Assembly: GCA_032207245.1 (NCBI GenBank)
Contig: CM063503.1
Location: 64,610,066-64,674,065 of the forward strand
Length of the DNA: 64,000 bases
Direction of reading: 5' to 3'
Source: Pardosa pseudoannulata
Lineage: Eukaryota; Arthropoda; Arachnida; Araneae; Lycosidae
How positions within the stretch are numbered: the first letter of the stretch is position 1; the number at the start of each line of letters is the position of its first letter. Below, in pieces: positions 47,721 through 59,089 of this stretch. The notes under the pieces were generated by a model that worked only from the letters and a program-made list of their open reading frames with translations, was not told the origin of the DNA and made no database searches. The translations under genes and the position numbers were made by a program.

Positions 47721-47929
47721 GGAAATAATTAATAAAGGGGATGTAAAGTAATGTTTCCTTAGTCAGGAAATATTATTTTCATAAAATTTGAATATAATAA
47801 ATTAAGAATTTTAATTAAAAATTCAATATTTAACTGCTATAAATTTAATCTTCAACTTATTATTTTAACTCTTTTACTAATAGATTTATGATATTAATAT
47901 TAGGCTGAACAATAAATTCCTACGTCAGA

Positions 47930-48830
47930 AATTAAATGTTTGGATCGTATTTCTTAAATTACATTTGTATCTATAGAGAGAAATCTGATTTAAATATTGC
48001 TGCTATGAACCAAGGTTAGAAAAATTTAAAAAATAAATAATAATAGGAAATCTTTATAAAGGTATAAACTAAAATGAGCTTAAATTTTTGTTAGGATAAT
48101 ATAAATCAGACATCGTATTCCTTGAGTTACATTTACATCTATGGAAAGAAATCTGACTTAAATATTGCTGCTATGAACCAAAGTTAGCGAAATTTCAAAA
48201 ATAAATAATAAAGAAAATTTTTACAGCTGTTAGACTAAAATAAGCTTCGTTTTTAGCTAGGATAATTAAAGTCAGATATATCAGACATGGCATTTCTTGG
48301 GTTATATTTACAACATCTATGAAAAAAAAGTGATTTAAATATTGCTGCTATGAACCAACGTTATCAGAATTTCAAAAATAAATAATAACAGGAAATCTTT
48401 ACGGAAGTAAAGACTAAATTGAGCTTAATTTTTAGCTATAATATAAGTTAGATATATCAGACATAGCATTTCTTGAATTACATTTACATCTATGGAAAGA
48501 AATCTGATTTAAATAGTGCTGCTATGAAAACCAAAGTTATCAAAATTTCAAAAATAACAACAATAGGAAATCTTTACAGATGTCAGACTAAAATGAGCTT
48601 CGTTTTTAGCTACGATAATATAAATCAGATATATCAGACATCGTATTTCATGAGTTACATTTACATCTATGGAAAAAAATCTGATTTAAATATTGCTGTT
48701 ATGGACCAAAGTTAGCAAAATTTCAAAAATAAATAATAAAGAAAATCTTTACGGAAGTAAAACTAAATGAGCTTAATTTTTAGCTATAATTTAAGTCAGA
48801 TATATCAGACATAAAATTTTACAGCAAGGA
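47930..48830. repeat. Tandem array, about 175-bp unit, five copies
   Basis: The marker AAATATTGCTGCTATGAACC recurs with TGCTATG at 48,001, 48,169, 48,346, 48,520 and 48,697 (spacings 168-177). Units also share ATCAGACAT and GAGTTACATTTACATCTATGG. The 80-codon ORF over two units is an artefact. Confidence 0.93.
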
Positions 48831-49029
48831 AAATTAAGAAATAAAAGCATAAACATATGCTTTAGAAATTATTTAATTCGTATAATAAATATATTAGTCG
48901 TATATATTTTATTAATAATTATTTATATGTTAAAATCAGAGCATTTAAATTATATTTATGAGTAGTTAAGTAAAATATAGCTAACATAATAACAGGATCA
49001 GTATTCAATCACGTAAAGGTTAATTTTAC

Positions 49030-49810
49030 CTTATTTATTTACAATGGTGAGACGGTTTTCTCATGTCTGATAAATAAATCGAATAAGCCTTGACTTCCAC
49101 CATATTTATTTACTGCATTGAGACATTTCTCAAGCTTGATAAATAAATCGAGTAAAGCGTTGACTTTCCCCCATATTTATTTACTGTATGGTGAGACGGT
49201 TTGCTCATGCCTGATAAATAAATCGAGTAAGCATTGACTTTCCCCCATATTTATTTACTGTATGGTGAGATAGTTTTCTCAATTTTGATAAATAAATCGA
49301 GTAAGCGTTGATTTTCCACCTTATTTATTTATTGTATGGTGAGACGGTTTTCTCATGTCTGATAAATAAATCGAATAAGCGTTGACTTTCCACCATATTT
49401 ATTTACTGCATGGTGAGACAGTTTTCTCAAGCTTGATAAATAAATCGAGTAAGCGTTGACTTTCCCCCATATTTATTTACTGTATGGTGAGACGGTTTGC
49501 TCATGCCTGATAAATAAATCGAGTAAGCATTGACTTTCCCCCATATTTATTTACTGTATGGTGAGATAGTTTTCTCAATTTTGATAAATAAATCGAGTAA
49601 GCGTTGACTTTCCACCATATTTATTTACTGTATGGTGAGACGGTTTGCTCATGCCTGATAAATAAATCGAGTAAGCATTGACTTTCCACCATATTTATTT
49701 ACTGTATGGTAAGATCTTTTGCTCATTCCTGACAAATAAATAGAGTAAGCGTTGACTTTCCACCATATTTATTTACTGTATGGTGAGAAGGTTTGCTCAT
49801 GCCATGAAAA
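49030..49810. repeat. 73-bp satellite with four-monomer higher-order repeat
   Basis: About eleven monomers of 71-74 bp, each containing TATTTATTTACTGTATGGTGAGA and GATAAATAAATCGAGTAAGC. The arms TTTATTTA / TAAATAAA let each monomer fold back on itself. The variable middle defines types C, D, A, B. They occur in the order C-D-A-B-C-D-A-B-A, followed by two divergent monomers, so a 4-mer unit of about 294 bp is repeated twice. Confidence 0.93.
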
Positions 49811-50559
49811 TAAATAACTGCTGATGCAGTGGATCAAATTCAGTGGGTTAGAAGACAAAGTAATTGCATTGTGAATATCAATTTTGCTTTAACATTCAGA
49901 TAATAATTAAACCTGGTTTAACTCGGCCGTTAGAGGTCCTATACGGCCAGGCAGATATTGCGAAAATATAGTTGAGAAATTTTCAGTGTCCATATTTAAA
50001 AAAGATAATTTAAGAACATGTTAAGTTGAGTATGTAAAAATTTCACTAAACATTAAAACATATTTTAATTATTTACTTTTTTATTTTTGAAGATTTTGAT
50101 ATATTTTTAGCAGCATTTAGTAGGTAAACTATAATCCACGGGCAAGATGCATTTTACCGAGAAGTTCTATCTAGCCCGCCTCAGTTATGTAACATTTCTA
50201 CCAAAAAGGTAAGCATTTATCCAGACCTGCCAACTTTTGAATATTGAAAATAGTAGCGCTTGACAACTTTTGAAATCAAAAATAGTAGCACACTAATTTG
50301 TGAGATTTGAACTTGTAGATTCATAAGAGGACATATATACCTTCTCCGCAGAGGTCCCTAAACTCGAAGTCAACAATCGAAGTCCTAAATTCTTCTTGAA
50401 AATTTCTCCCACAGCTGCCCATTCACGTGCTGACCATCGTGGGAAAGTACCTCGGTACAGACCGATTTTCGTAGGATCGTAATAACGTTGAAACTGCGTT
50501 TTTTGCTTAGCAATTGGCAGGCCTGCATTTAATATACATAACTTTTTTTATTTAAAGAA
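49811..50559. other. Unassigned sequence
   Basis: No supportable feature; short strings near 50,310-50,345 (AACTTGTAGATTCATAAGAGGA) belong to the exon-bearing repeat family. Confidence 0.4.
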
Positions 50560-51250
50560 AAGAAATCCCATGAACACAGAACATCGTCCGGTCTGTCAAA
50601 TTGTTATTTTATTAAAAAAATCTAGTAGAAAACCATTGTTAAGAAAAGTTCTGTATTTAAAGTACATTTTAAGTCTAAAAATTAGAAATTTCCTGTATCC
50701 GTTTCTAAGGGAAGGCAAGTAAGTAATTCATTATTTAGCGTTCTAAAATTTCATTTCCTTTTTATCCCTAATATTGTGCTGATTTTCGAGGGCACTTTTG
50801 AGAATGGTACTTCTTAACTGTTAACTTAAATAAACTTTCGCCCCTAATTCTTCTCACACTGTCAGGTACAGATGTTATTACAAATACATTTTCATCCGCC
50901 ACTAGTTCGGAAGAACTGTCTGTTCTTATCTTTCTTGAAACATTATTAAGACTGGTATAAAAATTTAAACTTGTTGATTCATAATAAAATAAATAAACTA
51001 TATGAGAAGGAAATTGTTTTCATACAAATAGCTTAAAATTCTCCGATTCTCAATTAATAATATCAAATTTACTGAAGACACTCTCTGCGTTACCATGAAT
51101 ATTTGCTTTTAATTAATCAGTCTGAGTGTTACTGATATGTGACAATTTAATAAGTATGATTTCATTACAAAGGAATGATACTTTTAATAATATGATGATT
51201 GTAAAATTAAATTAGACATAGACTGCACTTTGGTTTTTGAATTTAATTAT
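50560..51250 (-). repeat. Copy of the exon-bearing repeat family
   Basis: Contains the shared blocks TTTCGAGGGCACTTTTGAGAATGGTAC, CTGTCAGGTACAGATG and TTTCTTGAAACA. The minus-strand ORF has frameshifts, but ...ADENVFVITSV... remains visible. Confidence 0.65.
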
Positions 51251-51254
51251 TTTG

Positions 51255-51331
51255 AACTAGCATATAGCCTGTCGTGTGACGGGCTATAATGCTAGTTTTA
51301 CTGATCCCGTCATATGACGGGATCAGTAAAA
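51255..51331. repeat. Two adjacent palindromes with a shared CCCGTC/GACGGG core
   Basis: 51255-51297 folds as AACTAGCAT / ATGCTAGTT and TAGCCTGTC / GACGGGCTA around GTGT, with one mismatch. It overlaps by 2 bp with 51296-51331, a perfect 36-bp palindrome (TTTTACTGATCCCGTCAT followed by its reverse complement). They mark the left end of the dispersed element that follows. Confidence 0.95.
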
Positions 51332-52175
51332 TTTTTAATTTTCCAGAATTGCAAAGTACCCTATGAGGCAGGTAAAAAAAATGGTTTGTGTTTTGGCTGA
51401 GAATTATCTTGCAACAAAAAATAATCGATGATTAAATTTAAAATTATCACACATGAATCTAATCTATTATTTAAGCCAAATATAAAAGAAAATTGTTTAC
51501 GTAATATCTAAATTCAGTGATAAAACGTATGAAAATAATGCAGATGATATTTAAATAATTTAAAATAAAAAATGATTAAATGAGATGGTTAAAGGAATGA
51601 CGTCATAATGCTAAAAAATGTTATTTTTACCTATTTATTATGTAATAAATTGATAAATTTAATCGCCTGCTCTTAAAATGGGGCTTCATATACAGGCATT
51701 AAACGCTGAAAAGGTAGGAAGGGGTGAATTTTAAACGTTTTAAAGAAGGCAGTATTTTTTGCTGTGATATGAAGCATTTTTATACCAATTTATTTTAGAA
51801 GCTGATCTATTGTATAGGTTGGTTGGGATTACTACGGTCTACTACGTCAACACGAGTCAACACTACGGTCAACACGAGGGCTAATGAGACCGGGACCTAC
51901 TGCTTAAAGCGGATTCCGAACGGCTACGAACATCCATGCCACAGTGGGACTCTAACCCACGAACTCCGGATCCGAAGATTAGTGCCCTAACTATTCGGCC
52001 ATTGTTCGGCCAATTGTATAGGAGAAGATAAACTTTACTCGCTTTGAATTTTGTTAACAATAACTCATCAAGAATCCAATATGAATGCCTCTATCCATTC
52101 CAGGTCCAACCACTTCATAAATTCGAGGACAGACGGGCAGATAACTTAGGCTATTATATAGGAGATTTTGGCTTT
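51257..52175 (+). mobile_element. Dispersed element related to the one at 33,679, with SINE insertion
   Basis: Starts ACTAGCATATAGCC, shares GAATGACGTCATAATGCTA...TATTTATTATGTAATAAATTGATAAATTTAATC with 34,408-34,480, and ends near GAGGACAGACGGGCAGAT...ATTATATAGGAGA, compared with ACAGACAGACAGAC...TATATATAGAT at 34,770-34,822. A SINE lies at about 51,830-52,020. No coding capacity. Confidence 0.65.
51830..52020 (-). mobile_element. SINE copy, nearly complete
   Basis: On the plus strand it reads tail (GGTTGGTTGGGATTACTACGG), a local duplication (ACACGAGTCAACACTACGGTCAACACGAGGGC), body (GAGACCGGGACCTACTGCTTAAAG, CGAACGGCTACGAAC), reversed B box region (CCACAGTGGGACTCTAACCC) and reversed A box region (CCCTAACTATTCGGCCA). 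Confidence 0.88.
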
Positions 52176-52259
52176 CATTATTTTAAGACAATAACTACTA
52201 GATTTTTAAAATAAATTTTGGTTTATGCGGATACTTCTTTAAGAATCGCCGAGCTATAG

Positions 52260-55200
52260 CAGGGGTCTCTATAAGATCAAATTTACTGATTACACTCTCT
52301 GCATTAAAATGAATATTTGCTTTTAATTAATCAGTCTGCGTGTTATTGAAACATGGCAGTTTAATAAGTATGATTTCTTTATTAAAGAATGATGCTTTTA
52401 ATAATATGATGGTTGTAAAATTAAATTAGACCTAGACTGCACTTTGGTTTTTGAATTTAATTATTATGAATTTATTCTTTCATTATTTTTAGACAATAAC
52501 TACTAGATTTTTAAAATAAATTTTGGTTTTTCTATCTTATAAATGAATGACTTCAATAGATATAATAATTATTTTTGCATCATTGGCAGACTAAAAGTAG
52601 TACATTCAGCATTTTCGTACTCAATGGGTAACGGACTAAGCCACTTTGCTTAAAGTAGCTGTGTTACGGCCATATTGGGTACTGGCCTTAGATAATATCC
52701 CGGTCTGTCATGCGGTAATTAAAATAAACTGAAAAAAAGTATTAATAAGGAAAAAATATTCTATGGATAAAAATCAGCTTTCTCCTAAGTAATGATAATT
52801 TGGAAATTTCTGTCTTACTTTTCCAAAGAAAGGAAAACATGGAAGTAAAAACAATTATTTAGCTATCTGAAATTTCATCTGCCTTACATCTCTAATATTG
52901 TGTATATTTTCTAGGGCAGTTTTAAGAATAGTGCTGACTGTCATATTAAATAAATCTTCGCCTCGAATTCTCAAAAAGATACAATCCCAAGAGCATTCTG
53001 TTCAGCCAGGCTTTTATTTCAGGAGAGCGGCTTGTTCTTGTTTTTCCTGAAACATAAAGGCTGTTATAGAGGTTTGAACTTGTAGATTCATAAGAGGATA
53101 TATTAGTAATATGAGAAGAAAACCATTTTTGTAAATATATCTCAAAATTCACCTGTCATCAATAGATGAGTTCAAATTTACTGAAGATACTCTCTGCATT
53201 GAAATAAGTGTTTAATTTTAATTAATCATTCTATGTGTATGATAGATGACAATTTAGTATGATTTCATTACGAAGGAATCATGTTTTTAATAATTTGATA
53301 GTTATTAAAATAAATTAAGTAATCTTGCGCTTTGGCCTATGAATTAATTTAAATGTCATGAATTTTGTCTTTTATTATTTTAACCCAGTTAGCATTAGAT
53401 ATTTGTAAATATTTGTAAACCCATTTTCTTACTCAATGGGTAATGGACTAAGCCACTTTGCTTAAAGTAGCTGTGTTACGGCCATATTGGGTACTGGCCG
53501 TAGATAATATTCCGGTCTGTCATGCGTTAATTAAAATAAACTGAAAAAAAGTATTAATAAAGAAAAATATTCTATGGATAAAGAACAGTTTTCGCCTAAG
53601 CATTGAAAATTTGGAAATTTCTGACTAACTTTTCCAAAGAAAGAAAAACATGGAAGTAAAAACAATTATTTAGCTATTCGAAATTTCATCTGCCTTACAT
53701 CTCTAATATTGTGTAGATTTTCTAGGGCACATTTAAGAATAGTGCTTTCTGACTGTCATCTTAAATAAATCTTCGCCCAGAATTATCAAAAAGATACAAT
53801 CCCAAGAGCATTCTCTTCAGCCAGGCTTTTATTTCAGGAGAGCGGTTTGTTCTTGTTTTTCCTGAAACATAAAGGCTGATATAGAGGTTGGAACTTGTAG
53901 ATTCATAAGAGGATATATTAGTGATATGAGAAGAAAACCATTTTTGTAAATATGTCGCAAAATTCACCTGTCATCAATAGATGAATTCAAATTTACTGAA
54001 TATACTCTCTGCATTGAAATAAATGTTTAATTTTAATTAATCAGTCTACGTGTTCTTGATAGATGACTATTTAGTATGATTTCATTCCGAAGGAATCATG
54101 TTTTTAATAATTTGATAGTTGCTAAAATAAATTAAGTTTATTTTGCACTTTGACCTAGGAATTAATTTAAATGTCATGAATTTTGTCTTTTATTATTTTA
54201 ACCCAGTTAGTATTAGATATTTGTAAATATTTTTAAACCCATTTTCTTACTCAATGGGTAATGAACTAAGCCACTTTGCTTAAAGTAGCTGTGTTACGGC
54301 TATATTGGGTACTGGCCATACATAATATTCCGGTCTCTTATGCGGTAATTAAAACAAACTGAAAAAAAGTAATAATAAGGAAAAATACTCTATAGATAAA
54401 AATCAATTTTCGCCTAAGTAATGAAAATTTGGAAATTTCTGACTAACTATTCCATAGAAAGGAAAACATGGAAGTAAAAACAATTATTTACCTATCCGAA
54501 ATTTCATCTGCTTTACATCTCTAATATTGTGTAGATTTTCTAGAACACTTTTAAGAATAGTGCTTTCTGACTGTCATCTTAAATAAATCTTCGCCCAGAA
54601 TTCTGAAAAAGATACAATCCCAAGAGCCTTCTGTTCAGCCAGGCTTTTATTTCAGGAGAGCGGCTTGTTCTTGTTTTTCCTGAAACATAAAGGCTGTTAT
54701 AGAAGTTTGAACTTGTAGATTCATAAGAGGATATATTAGTAATATGAGAAGAAAACTATTTTTGTAAAAATATCTCAAAATTCACCTGTCATCAATAGAT
54801 GAGTTCAAATTTACTAAAGACACTCTCTGCATTGAAATAAATGTTTACTCTTAATTAATCAGTCTATGTGTATGATAGATGACAATTTAGTATGATTTCA
54901 TTACGAAGGAATCCTGTTTTTAATAATTTGATAGTTATTAAAATAAATTAGGTATATCTTGCACTTTACCCTAGGAATTAATTTAAATGTTATGAATTTT
55001 GTCTTTTATTATTTTAACCCAGTTAGTATTAGATATTTGTAAATATTTGTAGTAAACCCATTTTCTTACTCAATGGACTAAACCACTTTGCTTAAAGTAG
55101 CTGTGTTACGGCCATATTGGGTACTGGCCGTAGATAATATTCCGGTCTGTTATGCGGTAATTAAAGCAAACTGAAAAAAAGTATTAATAAGAAAAAATAT

Positions 55201-55480
55201 TCTATGGATAAAAATCAGTTTTCGCCTAAGTAATGAAAATTTGGAAATTTCTGACTAACTTTTCCAAAAATTAATCAGTCTATGTGTCTTTGATAGATGA
55301 CAATTTAGTATGATTTCATCCCGAAGGAATCATGTTTTTAATAATTTGATAGTTATTAAAATAAATTAGGTATATCTTGCACTTTGGCCTGGGAATTAAT
55401 TTAAATGTCATGAATTTCGTCTTTTATTTTTGTAACCCAGTTAGTATCAGATATTTGTAAATATACTTTTGCCTGATAAG
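52260..55480 (-). repeat. Tandem array of the exon-bearing repeat, about 812-bp unit
   Basis: The marker CTATGGATAA(A) recurs at 52,761, 53,572, 54,390 (as CTATAG) and 55,202, giving units of 811, 818 and 812 bp. The last unit has a deletion joining TTTTCCAAA to TTAATCAGTC at about 55,266. Each unit contains GCCACTTTGCTTAAAGTAGC, TTACGGC(C/T)ATATTGGGTACTGGCC and AGGAGAGCGG(C/T)TTGTTCTTG. On the minus strand, two units keep 68-codon ORFs (52946-53152, 53761-53967). Their peptides (SLYVSGKTRT...PEIKAWL) are frame-shifted relatives of the ORF at 42,847, so coding function is doubtful. Confidence 0.92.
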
Positions 55481-56149
55481 AATGTCGTTCCTATGTCATG
55501 AAACAATGATTGGCTTAATAATTAGTTATTACCAACACTTACATGTTTTACATACTTTTATTAGCAGATAAAATATTTATAAAGAATATTTTTACATTAT
55601 TGGTTCACTAAGAGTACTTCAGTCAGTACTTTCATGCTCAGGGAAAAGAGACTAATCCACTTTGCTTAAAGAAAGTTGGTAATGGCCATATTGGAATCTA
55701 TGAGAAGGACTGATTTTAAAAGAATGGGTCCCTGTATACAAGTGAAAATTGGAGCCTCAACTAGTTTTATAACGGCATTGACAATGCTTTCTGAAGCAAT
55801 ATTTTTTAAAGATTAATGTAAATTTATAGCAATTTGACATGTAATCTTAGTTTTCCACATTTGAACATAATTAATGGCCGAAAAATTCCAAGAATCAAGC
55901 TATCATATACAAACAGTGTGAGAAATATAGAAGAATATATTTGCTTCACACATATACACATTCTTTTACTATGATAAAATAAATGAAATAATCACACAAA
56001 CAATAAAGAAACTGTATTAGTATAATATATTAACTCGTAATCATTTTACTACATGTTTTAATTGCAAAATAATCGATAAAATCATTAAATTCCAATCTTT
56101 GTGTTACATCAAATTTTAATGGCAATAAAGCAAGTACTAAAAATGTTGA
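55481..56149. other. Unassigned AT-rich sequence
   Basis: Begins as a diverging tail of the preceding unit; otherwise no feature. Confidence 0.4.
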
Positions 56150-57640
56150 TCGAGTAATCGAGGATTTTATGGGATATTTCTGTTTTAATAAAGAGATGAT
56201 CATCGCTCTTGTACTGTTAGATGTTTGAACAGTCAAAATAATTTTAATGCTGTTTTATAATTTTAAAATGCTGCACTTTTCACTGTTTGTTTAATTCTGT
56301 AAAATGTAATTTCGTATTATGACGTGTAGTAAATACATCGAAAAAGGGGCTCCGATCAATGTTGGGGACATAGCATCTGTGCCAAATTCACCACCATGAA
56401 TCAGGCCCTGTCTATAAGCTCAAAGTTAATCAATGATGTATATATCCATGTTTCAATATCTATAAAAGACTTGTTTTGAAAAATTTTCCTAAACAACATT
56501 ACTACTTCATCGAATGAAAAATTCTCTATAATTATATTTTTAAAATGTAGAATACCTTAATTTTTAATTAAGTTATGGAATATTCATCTTCATTGCCATC
56601 ACAGCCCGGAATGGCCCTTGACTTTCCAAAGAAGTTTTCTCCAGGCATATCCGACGCAGGCGATTGACCTCCAGTTCTTCATTTTTAGAATGCTTAGATG
56701 TTTGAACAGCCAAAATAATTTTAATGCTGTTTTAGCATTTTAAAATGTTGCAATTTTCATGATTTGTTTAATTCTGTAAAATGTAATTTCGTATTATGAC
56801 GCGTGGTAAATACATCAAAAAAGGGGCTCCCTTCAAAGTTGGGTCCATAGCACCTGTGCCAAATTTACCACCGTAAATCAGGTCCTGTCTATAAGTTCAA
56901 TGTTAATCAATGATGTATATATCCATGTTTCAATATCCGTAAAAGATTTGTTTGAAAGATTTTTCTAAACTAACATTACTACGTCATCGAATGAAAAATT
57001 CTCTATAATTATGTTTTTAAAATATAGAATAATTTAATTTTAATATACTTCTTCATTGCCATCACAGCCCAGAATGGCCCTTGACTTTCTAAAGAAGTTT
57101 TCTCCAGTCATATCCGACACAGGCGATTGACCTCCAGTTCTTCATTTTTAGGATGCTTAGATGTTTGAACAGCTAAAATAATTTTAATTCTGTTTTAGAA
57201 TTTTAAAATGTTGCTCTTTTCACTGTTTGTTTAATTCTGTAAAATGTAATTTCATATTATGGCGTGTAGCAAATACATCGAAAAAGGGGCTCCCTTCAAA
57301 GTTGGGTCCAGAGCACCTGTGCCAAATTCACCACCGTAAATCAGGCCCTGTCTATAAGTTCAATGTTAATCAATGATGTATATATCCATGTTTCAATATC
57401 CATAAAATAATTGTTTTTAAAATTTTTTTCTAAACTATCATTACTACGTCATCGAATGAAACATTCTCAATAATTATGTTTTTAAAATATAGAATAATTT
57501 AATTATTAATCAGTTATGGAATATTCTTCTTCATTGCCATCACAGCCCAGAATGGCCATTGACTTTTCAAAGAAGTTCTCTCCAGGTAAATTTGTAACAG
57601 GCAATTGAACTCCAGTTCTTCATTTTTAGAATGCTTAGAT
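56150..57640 (-). repeat. Tandem array, about 470-bp unit, three copies, containing LINE tail
   Basis: The marker GTTTAATTCTGTAAAATGTAAT recurs at 56,289, 56,766 and 57,229 (spacings 477 and 463). Each unit includes GGGGCTCC, TGCCAAATT(C/T)ACCACC and CTGTCTATAAG(C/T)TCAA. Each also carries a minus-strand piece reading ILKMKNWRSIA...AWRKLL-KVKGHSGL, the C-terminus of the same LINE group as 44,051. The array thus amplified a LINE 3' end together with flanking DNA. Confidence 0.9.
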
Positions 57641-57652
57641 CTTTCTCTAGAA

Positions 57653-58317
57653 CAGTGATTCTCAACCGTTTTAAAATACCGCACCCCTACGGGGCCGAAA
57701 TTTGTTCAACTCTTTCCTTTGTAAAAATCTCGTAATTTAAAGTGTAGGGCTGGAGAAGTACTGGATTATAAGAGGCAAAATGTTTAAGAAATTTTCTTCA
57801 ATAGAGTTACAAAGCAAATTTTTGTTACTAAGACACGCTGAAGCAACGCTCAAACGAATGCTATGGCCGAATGGTTAGCTCACTGACCTTCGGTTTCGGA
57901 GTTCTTGGGTTCGAATCCACTGGGGCATAGATGTTCATAGCCGTTCGAAATCGGCTTTAAGTAATAGGTCCCGGTCTCAATAGCCCTCGTGTTGCAAAGG
58001 AGTAGATCGTAGCGATCCAAACCAAACCAAACGAATGTTGTTGATTAAATATATTTTTCTGAATGTCGTCCCAATTTCATGCAGAACATAGAGAATGAAA
58101 TTAACTGTTCTGGTATTGTGAAAGTTTGTTTTATATCCCTGATAAAAATCGTATAAGTTATATAACTAATGTAATAATTTTTTTTTAGTATTTGAAAAGT
58201 TAAGTTTGAGACCAAAAATCTGTTCACATCATCACCCTACCACCCGAAACAAGTTCACTGCCCATCGGCATAGTCCCATCGCTCCCCGGGGGGTATCACC
58301 CCTGTTGAGAACCACTG
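57653..58317. mobile_element. hAT element (CAGTGGTTCTCAAC type), 665 bp, 8-bp target duplication
   Basis: Ends CAGTGATTCTCAACCG and, inverted, CAGTGGTTCTCAACAG. Flanking octamers CTCTAGAA (57645-57652) and CTCTAGAC (58318-58325) match at 7 of 8. Subterminal sequences include CCGCACCCC and CCCGGGGGGTATCACCC. It is non-autonomous and is interrupted by a SINE at 57861-58027. Confidence 0.9.
57861..58027 (+). mobile_element. SINE, complete tRNA-derived copy with 10-bp target duplication
   Basis: A box TGGCCGAATGGTTAG and B box GGGTTCGAATCC lie in a tRNA-like head of about 70 nt that ends CTGGGGCAT. The body is TGTTCATAGCCGTTCGAAAT, CGGCTTTAAG, GGTCCCGGTCTCAATAGCC and CTCGTGTTGC. The tail is GATCCAAACCAAAC. 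Target duplication CAAACGAATG is at 57851-57860 and 58028-58037. The tail is CCAAA-based rather than poly(A). It is inserted inside a hAT element. This is the reference copy of the family. Confidence 0.95.
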
Positions 58318-58955
58318 CTCTAGACAATCCATCCATTTAAGGTGGGGTCTTCCCCTTAATCTTTTTCCTATGGGCTTTGCCAAAAATGATTCTCTTACTG
58401 GTGGAATTTTCTTGCAGTCTGGCCAAATGTCCAGCTTCTTTAAATCTTTGAGTTTTAAAGAAATTGGCGACATCGGGTTCTCATACATTTTGTAGAGTTT
58501 AAGATTGGATGTTATTCTTCGAGTCTTCTTATTCTTCGAGTATACCTGAGTCCTACTAAAATCGTGTGAGTTATATAACTAATGTAATAAATTTTTTTAG
58601 CATTTTGAAAATTAAGTTTGAATACAAAAGCCTATTCACATCGCCACCCTACCTACCGAAACAAGTTCACTGCCCATCGGCATAGTTCCACCGCCCCTGT
58701 TGAGAACCACTGCTCTAGACAATCAATCCATCTAAGGTGGGGTCTTCCCCTTAATCTTTTTCCTATGGACTTTGCCAAAAAGATTCTCTTACTCATGGAA
58801 TTTTCTTGCAGTCTGGCCAAATATCCAGTCCATTTAATTCTTTGAGTTTTAATGAAATTAACGACATAGGGTTCCCATACATTTTGTAGAATTTAAGATT
58901 GGATGTTATTCTTCGAGAGCCATCTACCTGAGCCCTACCAAAGATACTTCGTAGA
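58148..58955. repeat. 395-bp tandem duplication of a hAT/LINE junction
   Basis: 58,148-58,560 and 58,562-58,955 share ATCGT(A/G)T(A/G)AGTTATATAACTAATG, GTTCACTGCCCATCGGCATAG, TTGAGAACCACTGCTCTAGAC and TTTAAGATTGGATGTTATTCTTCGAG. CTCTAGAC lies at 58,318 and 58,713, an offset of 395 bp. Both copies contain the right end of the hAT element and the adjoining LINE sequence. Confidence 0.9.
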
Positions 58956-59040
58956 ATTTTTCTTTTAGACATTCACTTTCCCTTCTCTTCCCCAAAATAA
59001 GTGTTTATATCTTTGATGCATACGTTAAAACAGATCTTAT
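58721..59040 (-). pseudogene. Second LINE C-terminal copy, extending further upstream
   Basis: Minus-strand reading includes KILRSIFGRAQVDGSRRITS, FYKMYGNPMSLISLKLKEL and IWPDCKK. K-LRRIFG...W/R--R-N-ELY-LY is the conserved segment between the reverse transcriptase and the C-terminal tail. Frameshifts interrupt it. Confidence 0.75.
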
Positions 59041-59089
59041 CGGTTGAGAAACATTTCAGCACAATTATTTTTCACTAAAAATATAAGCA

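Larger units (their letters stand above)
57530..58560 (-). pseudogene. Non-LTR retrotransposon ORF2 C-terminus, split by a hAT element
   Basis: Minus-strand reading from about 58,500 gives LYKMYENPMSPISLKLKDL, FLAKPIGKRLRGRPHLKWMD and CLE up to 58,318. It resumes on the other side of the hAT element (below 57,653) with KDLSILKMKNW and A...WRELL. The protein continues correctly once the hAT element and one copy of the octamer CTCTAGA(A/C) are removed. Confidence 0.85.

Noticed and set aside
47930..49810. CRISPR-like look of regularly spaced repeats
   Set aside because: Whole units are repeated, including the 'spacers', and the setting is eukaryotic; these are tandem satellites.
57861..57935. 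Possible functional tRNA gene (A and B boxes present); also 61,871 and 30,891
   Set aside because: The acceptor and anticodon arms do not pair convincingly and the sequence continues into SINE body or other repeat DNA.
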